From contig NC_091671.1 in the NCBI RefSeq assembly GCF_042453785.1, positions 27,619,001 to 27,683,000 on the forward strand: DNA of 64,000 nucleotides, written 5' to 3'. Numbering within the stretch: position 1 is the first letter of the stretch; the number at the start of each line of letters is the position of its first letter. Both the position numbers and the translations under genes were made by a program. The notes below the pieces were generated by a model. It worked only from the letters and a program-made list of their open reading frames with translations, made no database searches and was not told the DNA's origin. This stretch comes from Malus domestica (lineage: Eukaryota > Streptophyta > Magnoliopsida > Rosales > Rosaceae). Of the stretch, positions 58,400 through 64,000 are shown in pieces.

Positions 58400-61300
58400 T
58401 CAAAGTTCTGCGTGGTAAACTCTCCCAAGGCAAGCTGTTACAATAAAAGGCCCTGCCAAATCCCCCAAAAGACAGCCTGCGAAAAAAAAGAGAAAAATTA
58501 TATAAATGTATAGACGATGCACTTACCAATAGATATAGACAAATTAGAAAGTCACTTACCAATCCACTGGCCAGATGAAGGGCGGATGAGTGAGGCACCA
58601 ATACCTGCCCCAATGGAAGCAAAAACTAGTGATGCACCACACCGGAGAGTAGTAACTGTAACCTTCTTCCCAAGAATCTTGCCTTGTTCTGCCGTATCAA
58701 TGTCATCAACCTCTTCTCTAGACTTTATCGTATGAGAAAAATATCGGTAGATTTCAATGCCAACTTGGATGAGCCACGACGCTGCCACACCTAGAAAGTG
58801 CCCTGAGTAAACAAATAAACATACATGAAAGGCACAGTGAGACTGAAAGCTCAACCAACCAACAATAAAGAGACCACACAATTTGTTTTTCTTTCAATTT
58901 CAATAGAATACATGAATTAGAATATTACCTCTGATAGTTGTTTTGCTAACACTGAAGAAGAAAACTAAAGTAGGCAATCTTCTTCCAGCTTTCCTCGTGG
59001 CGGACTTAGGAACATCTGTAAATTTTGTATGTCAGTAACTCGCATATTTTGAAGAAGCAAAACACATAGTTAGCTAAATTTATCACATTTACACACTTGT
59101 TTTTTGAACCTATTCTTCTCAAACAGAACTAGATTTAAATTTTATGGAAAGAAAGTACCTTTGAGAAGTTTCCATGCCATTCTCTCTGAAACATAATGGA
59201 CACAAATTCGTTCCAGAATCCGTCTAGTGGTTACAACAGTAGTCTGCAATGGATGCAAAAAGTAACTCAACTGGAAGATGCAAAGCTTTGTTGCGTACAA
59301 GAATAAGTTTCAATCCTGAGAAGTGCAAAACTTTCTATGCTGTTTATTTAAGTAATTACAGTTGAGAAAAAAAAAAATAACCCTACAACTGCTTCAGGTG
59401 AAAGCTGTATTGTGTGTTGTGCGGGGTGGGAGGGAGAGGGAGCAACTATGTGTTGATGTGACAATTTAGTCACACCTAACTATTTGGTTTCAGTAAAGTT
59501 CAATTAGAGGACCGGAACTCATGATGTTTTGATTTAGTAAATGGCAGAAATTATTCTGTGCTAAAAAGTAAATACAGAAGGTAAAAGAAACGAAAATGTG
59601 AATGCGAAGAAGCAAATCAACTGGGTGCTGATTTGACAACTAACAGACATCTCCATCACATTTTCAGAACTATATTATTTTGTTATCAAATTGATTCTCA
59701 AAATAAAAGTGATTAGTGGTACACACTTGCATCTGGTCTATAAACCAGCAGAACTACACACATCAACAAGAGAAAAAAATCTAAAGACATAATTCTGTAA
59801 ATTTTTATCTACCTAAAAGATCCATAAACTTCAAACAACTCTCGTGGCTACTTATTATATATGGTGCATACAAGCAGCACATACTGATTTACAAGTACAA
59901 AAAAATATTGAAAATAAGCACCTAATTCTGTAACGTGTAATCCACCTTCAAAGATCCATAAACTGCTAAAACTGTTGTGGCTGCTTATGATGCGTAGTAC
60001 ATACTGATTAATAAGTACAATTATTTCAGAAATTATCAAGCCTTCACAGGATATTATAATTTCCAAATGAGGTATCTTCATTCAAATGAGTCCTTCGCGG
60101 ATGAAACCTTTGAGTCAAACTATCTGAGGCATATCCTAGTCTGGTGTTATGACCAACAAAGTGTAAAAAAATATCATTACAGTTTTTAAGCCCAAAAAAC
60201 ACTGTTCAGATACACCATGGAACCAACGGAACTTATTTGAGGACATTGTGTATGATCGGAATTTCATTAAACTAAATTCAAAATAGAAACAAGAATTCAG
60301 GCAAAACAACTCACCTCACGAATAATTTGCACTACTGATTTTTTAAGAGGAACAACATAATCTACAGGTTGCACTTCTTCAGTGTCCGACAGGAAGTCAT
60401 CATCATCCTCTTCCAAGTTTGTACGAGGCTCCAGAAGAGGTAAAAAGAACATTAAAAATGACCTCAGGGATGTCATAGTTAGAGTCCTCCATTCAAAAGC
60501 TGAGAATAGAGGCTTTAACTCAATTTTGTATTCCTTGGTACTGTAATTCAGAGAATCACTCTGAAAGATTCGTTGAGATGCACTTCGTAAATTAGAAACA
60601 TAATCTTCGGACCATGCTGTCCCAGCATCACAATAGGCAACCGGTACCCTAAAATTACTGTTTCATAGCACTAAAAAGTTAGTACATAGTCAAACGCCGG
60701 CTGACAACAAAGAATATGAGGTATCTTCATTCCTCAAAGATATAAAGAGATAAGATTGACAAGGGCAAGTACAAAAAGGGAAATATTATACGACCATTTG
60801 ATTTCAAGTGTATGCAGCAAGCTCAAGAAAGAATATAAGGACCGAAACAACTGAAGATAAAACCCAATGGCGCCAAAGTTTTGGTGTCCTGATATCAAGA
60901 TTTTGCATTACCTACATCGGAATAACAATCCCGAATATAATTTTTCTTCAGCTTCAACCATATAAGATTCCAACAATGCACTATACCCCAGAAAGTTATT
61001 AATCAAATCAAACACAATCAACCAAAACCATATAGGCCACCCCTATAACTTTGATAGGTTTAGAACTTCCCTGAAATGTTCAACCGGAAAAACAGCCTAA
61101 GTGAGCCTTTATCCGCACTCAAACTTGTTCACATCCTATAGTTTATCCCTAAATCAATATGAAACCTACCCTAAATCGAGTTTCGGGGTATGATAAAATT
61201 CCAAACACTGACCATACAACAAACGCCATGTATACTAATGGGTAATTAACAAAATAATCAACCCACCAATTTCCGATTCTCAAATATAAATGCAGCGATA

Positions 61301-61596
61301 AGCGATACCACTCACTTATATCATATCTACATCTCAATTAAACTCCATATCAAATAATTATAAAAGGAATTTAGGGAGAGACACAGAGAGAGATGGAGAG
61401 AGTACCCAAATAGTGCCTTATAAGCATATGGAGCACCTGCTGCGACAGACGCAGCAGCGGCAGAAGCGGCGGCTTTGGCTGAGAAATACCCAGCAGAGTG
61501 TAACGCTTGGACTGTACTAGGACTTGGGTTTTTCCTCAACAGATCTAGGATTATTGCTATTCCCGCCATTGTTATACCCTCTGAAGCAAAACCCAA
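58400..61596 (-). CDS. Conserved plant membrane protein, unknown function
   Basis: Six exons on the minus strand join in phase with GT..AG: 61596-61406, 60648-60315, 59243-59159, 59015-58929, 58802-58560, 58476-58400; 1017 nt, 338 aa. The N-terminus is hydrophobic (GITMAGIAIILDLL) followed by an Ala-rich helix (SAKAAASAAAASVAAGAPYA). The middle has an acidic patch (TNLEEDDDDFLSDTEE) after a hydrophobic FLMFFLPLL. The C-terminal third has Gly-rich membrane-like segments (CGASLVFASIGAGIGASLI; GCLLGDLAGPFIVTACLG). I cannot name the family. Correct phase at all five junctions and absence of stops argue that it is real and expressed. Confidence 0.85.
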
Positions 61597-63235
61597 TCCG
61601 ACCCCACAAACACCCTCAAACCAAAACTATCACAATAAATCCAAACACGGGTTTTTACACTTTCTGGCTCTAATCTTGCCGGAAAAATTACCGGGTTATA
61701 TAACGCACGAGATTAAGAAACCCAAAAGATGGGATTTTTATATAGCAGAGAAGGTGATAGAGAGAAGAGGGACAGAGAAGGACAGAGTGTTTTGTTTGGA
61801 GCAGAGAGAGAGAGAGAGAGAGTCGGTGTTTTTACTGACCAATCACCTAGCTACCCTATACTTGACCAAAAAACAAACAAGCCACCCTGTCATTTCACTT
61901 TTAGTTGGGGTTTGGGCTCTCAAAAGTATAAGGTTGGGTCGAACCAGAACCCCCCACTTACATCGGGTTCAGCTTAAGCCTAGACTAGCTATGGGGTAGG
62001 ATTTTTCGCCAAATACGACTGGTTACACCACCGACAATCGGAATGAATCCGTTTGGTTTGGTTTGGTATTTTAGTTTTACTTTTCTTAACAAATTTAGGA
62101 TTTTTTGATAAATCTAGGACTATTGTATTTCCTCTATTAACTAACAAGGCTCTTTGCTTGCGGGGTCGGATGAAGAGGAAGATGTAAACGTTTATCGTAC
62201 GCAGTTTTATTCTTGTGTTGCAAACAGACTGTTCTCATGATTCGAACTTGTGATTTTTTGGTTACAAATGAGCAAAATTTCTTGTTGCTACAGTTAATTC
62301 TTAAATCAAAAGCTCCCAATCACCATAAAATGAAACCTATCAAATAAAAATAAAAAGGTTCTTATACGTTTTTTTAGCTTTATTTCAACCAATCGTTTCA
62401 CAAATTTATTAGAACCAAAAGTATTCCGTCCGACTGCTATCTCCAATTATCAACTTGCTAGAAGCTAAATTGACTCATCTAAATGCAAAAGCATGAGAGG
62501 TAAAGGGCATGTGTATCAGTTAAAAAAAAATGCGAGTCGCTTCCAAAAAAAAAAGCTTTAATGTTTTGAGATCCACGAGATGTGTGCAATGAAATATAAA
62601 ATAAATAAGACACAATATTTATGAGGTTTGACAAGTGTTACCTAATATTAGTATTTTATTTTATTATATGAAATAAGAAGAATACAAAATAACTTACATT
62701 ATTTTCTCTCCTCTCTAAGTTTGGTAACTCGTTGATATTTTTCACCTGCTTCTCTTCTGTCTTTTCTTTTTTCCGTTCGATTTCTTTCTTTCCTCTCTTT
62801 CGCTTAGATGATTGTTTCATAAATAAAGTGTTTTTTAACCTAACAAACATATCATACCACTTTCCTTGATCACGTTGTAAATGTATGAATCATACTTGGT
62901 TGCTTACATTTACAATGAACATTCACTATTTACAACACTAAAAACATTATAAAATCGAACACACCTCATAGCCAAACCGAAATTAAACCAAACCGATTGT
63001 TTTATACCGGATCATGTCACCTCAAAATATCAGTATGCATCGAAAACCTTGTATCAAAACAAGCACACGTGCGAATGTGCGATACATTCGAAAGCGCGCC
63101 AACTTCCTCGAAATCGGGCAAAATTCCCAATTTCTTCAAATTTCCAACCCCAAACCAAAATCGAAATTAGGGATTAATTAGTAGGGTTCAAATTCAGAAG
63201 GGGGTTTCCTCAAATGTTCAATTGATCTCAGAAAG
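61597..63235. promoter_or_regulatory. Divergent intergenic region
   Basis: 1.6 kb separates two genes facing away from each other. It contains a GA-rich stretch at about 61740-61825, which is 5' leader or promoter of the minus gene. Open frames on the plus strand over 61475-61999 overlap exon 1 of the minus gene and are not supported. No TE ends recognised. Confidence 0.5.
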
Positions 63236-64000
63236 ATGAATCTGGGGGACCTGAACAAGGTGTGGGAAATCAAAACTCTGAAAAGAAAGGATCGGGAAGA
63301 TGAAGCCAGGAAGATTCTCGAGAAAATTGCCATACAGGTCCAGCCCATTATGCGCAATCACAGATGGCGCGTCAAGATCCTCTCTGAATTCTGGTACTTC
63401 TTTCCTTGGTCGTTATTTTCTGTTTGGTTGCTGAGAAAATGATTGCAACCTAGGCAGTGCAATGTTTGGATTCCGAGAAAGTGTTTTGATTTGTTTATTG
63501 GGTATGTGTTTACTGCTTTTTGAATTTACAGCGATGATATGGAGTCGGAGTGACGTTTTTGAAATTTTCACAAATGAAGTTTTTATTTTTTTGTATGTCC
63601 AAAATGTTGATTCTTTTTGTGGGCATCAAGTGATGTAAATTATTTGATGATGATACAGCCCGAACAACCCTCGTCTTCTGGGGTTGAACGTGAACCGTGG
63701 CGTGCACGTGAAGCTGAGGCTGCGTAGGCCGAACAGGGATACGGATTTTTATCCCTTTGATCAAGTTCTTGACACAATGCTTCACGAGCTTTGTCACAAT
63801 GTTCATGGCCCTCACGATGCCAAGTTCTACAAGCTATGGGATGAACTTCGAAAGGTGTTCTATGTTGGCCTTTCGTTAGTTTTAGCTTTTATATAGACGT
63901 GTTGCCTTTTTTGAATCTTTGTGTCTGTACAGGAATGTGAGGAGCTGATGGCTAAGGGAATAACTGGCAGTGGAGAGGGGTTTGATCTTCCAGGGAAACG
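63236..64000 (+). CDS. WLM-domain (WSS1-like) metalloprotease, 5' part
   Basis: WSS1/SPRTN-type proteases cut DNA-protein crosslinks in the nucleus. Exons 63236-63393, 63659-63854 and 63933 to the window edge are in phase. The protein starts MNLGDLNKVWEIKTLKRKDR. The WLM core follows: IMRNHRWRVKILSEFCPNN, LLGLNVNRGVHVKLRLR and the zinc site HELCHNVHGPH, which gives HExxH at residues 95-99 and the third ligand His105. Exon 3 continues ECEELMAKGITGSGEGFDLP. The gene runs off the right edge, so C-terminal SHP/VIM or zinc-finger parts cannot be seen. Confidence 0.92.

Noticed and set aside
61475..61999. 174-codon plus-strand ORF
   Set aside because: It lies antisense to exon 1 and the leader of the six-exon gene; no domain.
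1..64000. CRISPR arrays, operons, ribosome binding sites, rRNA
   Set aside because: None seen; the sequence is plant nuclear DNA and the regular repeats are satellites or transposon arrays.

Overview
This window is nuclear DNA of a flowering plant. The genes have split exons with GT..AG introns, 5' leaders are CT-rich, and most of the sequence is nested transposable elements. The mix of repeats, especially the RTE-type LINEs and the repeat-rich element in the ZIP intron, looks to me like Rosaceae of the apple/pear group; that assignment is recalled, not tested. Six real genes can be read: SPO11-1 (11018-14485, +, 15 exons, meiotic double-strand break enzyme), a DUF4408/DUF761-type protein (22738-23493, -), TIM50 (39861-43630, +, 10 exons, mitochondrial import), a ZIP2/ZIP11-like metal transporter (50891-57910, +, 3 exons with a 5.9 kb intron full of transposons), a six-exon unrecognised membrane protein (58400-61596, -), and the start of a WLM/WSS1-type metalloprotease (63236 to the right edge, +). 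The last two are divergently arranged over about 1.6 kb.

Layout. 1-3163 is a tandem satellite of about 165 bp monomers whose consensus folds like a short tRNA. It is broken by a 150 bp MITE and ends in a Ty1-copia element (Copia-1, 3164-10378, -, TSD GGTAA). A 1.36 kb solo LTR (5593-6951, TSD GCAAC) lies inside the integrase of Copia-1. SPO11-1 follows. Then come a SINE, a long-TIR element carrying foreign gene-like sequence (15546-16516), a proline-rich CaaX exon without a start codon, and a 2.2 kb solo LTR (17278-19489, TSD AATAT). 19.5-22.7 kb is gene-poor but holds a near-perfect 209 bp inverted repeat (21944-22419). 24.7-27.8 kb carries a second MITE copy, a Pack-MULE-like element (25161-26439, 9 bp TSD), a SINE and another TIR element. 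28.6-39.4 kb is a decayed Copia-3 (+) interrupted by Copia-2 (31704-39311, -, TSD CTTTA), which itself holds a 586 bp insert.

After TIM50 there are a SINE, an NSA2-like pseudogene fragment, a polypurine tract, a second 2.2 kb solo LTR of the same family as the one at 17.3 kb, a Copia fragment and AT-rich minisatellites. The second ZIP intron contains one insertion bounded by a 16 bp target duplication: an RTE LINE 3' end, a 3.8 kb element with two tandem arrays and an intact 225-codon coiled-coil ORF, and a second RTE LINE copy in the same orientation.

The host genes are unrelated housekeeping or meiotic genes and do not form a pathway. The strongest candidates for something undescribed are the tRNA-like satellite, the long hairpin locus and the coiled-coil element in the ZIP intron.
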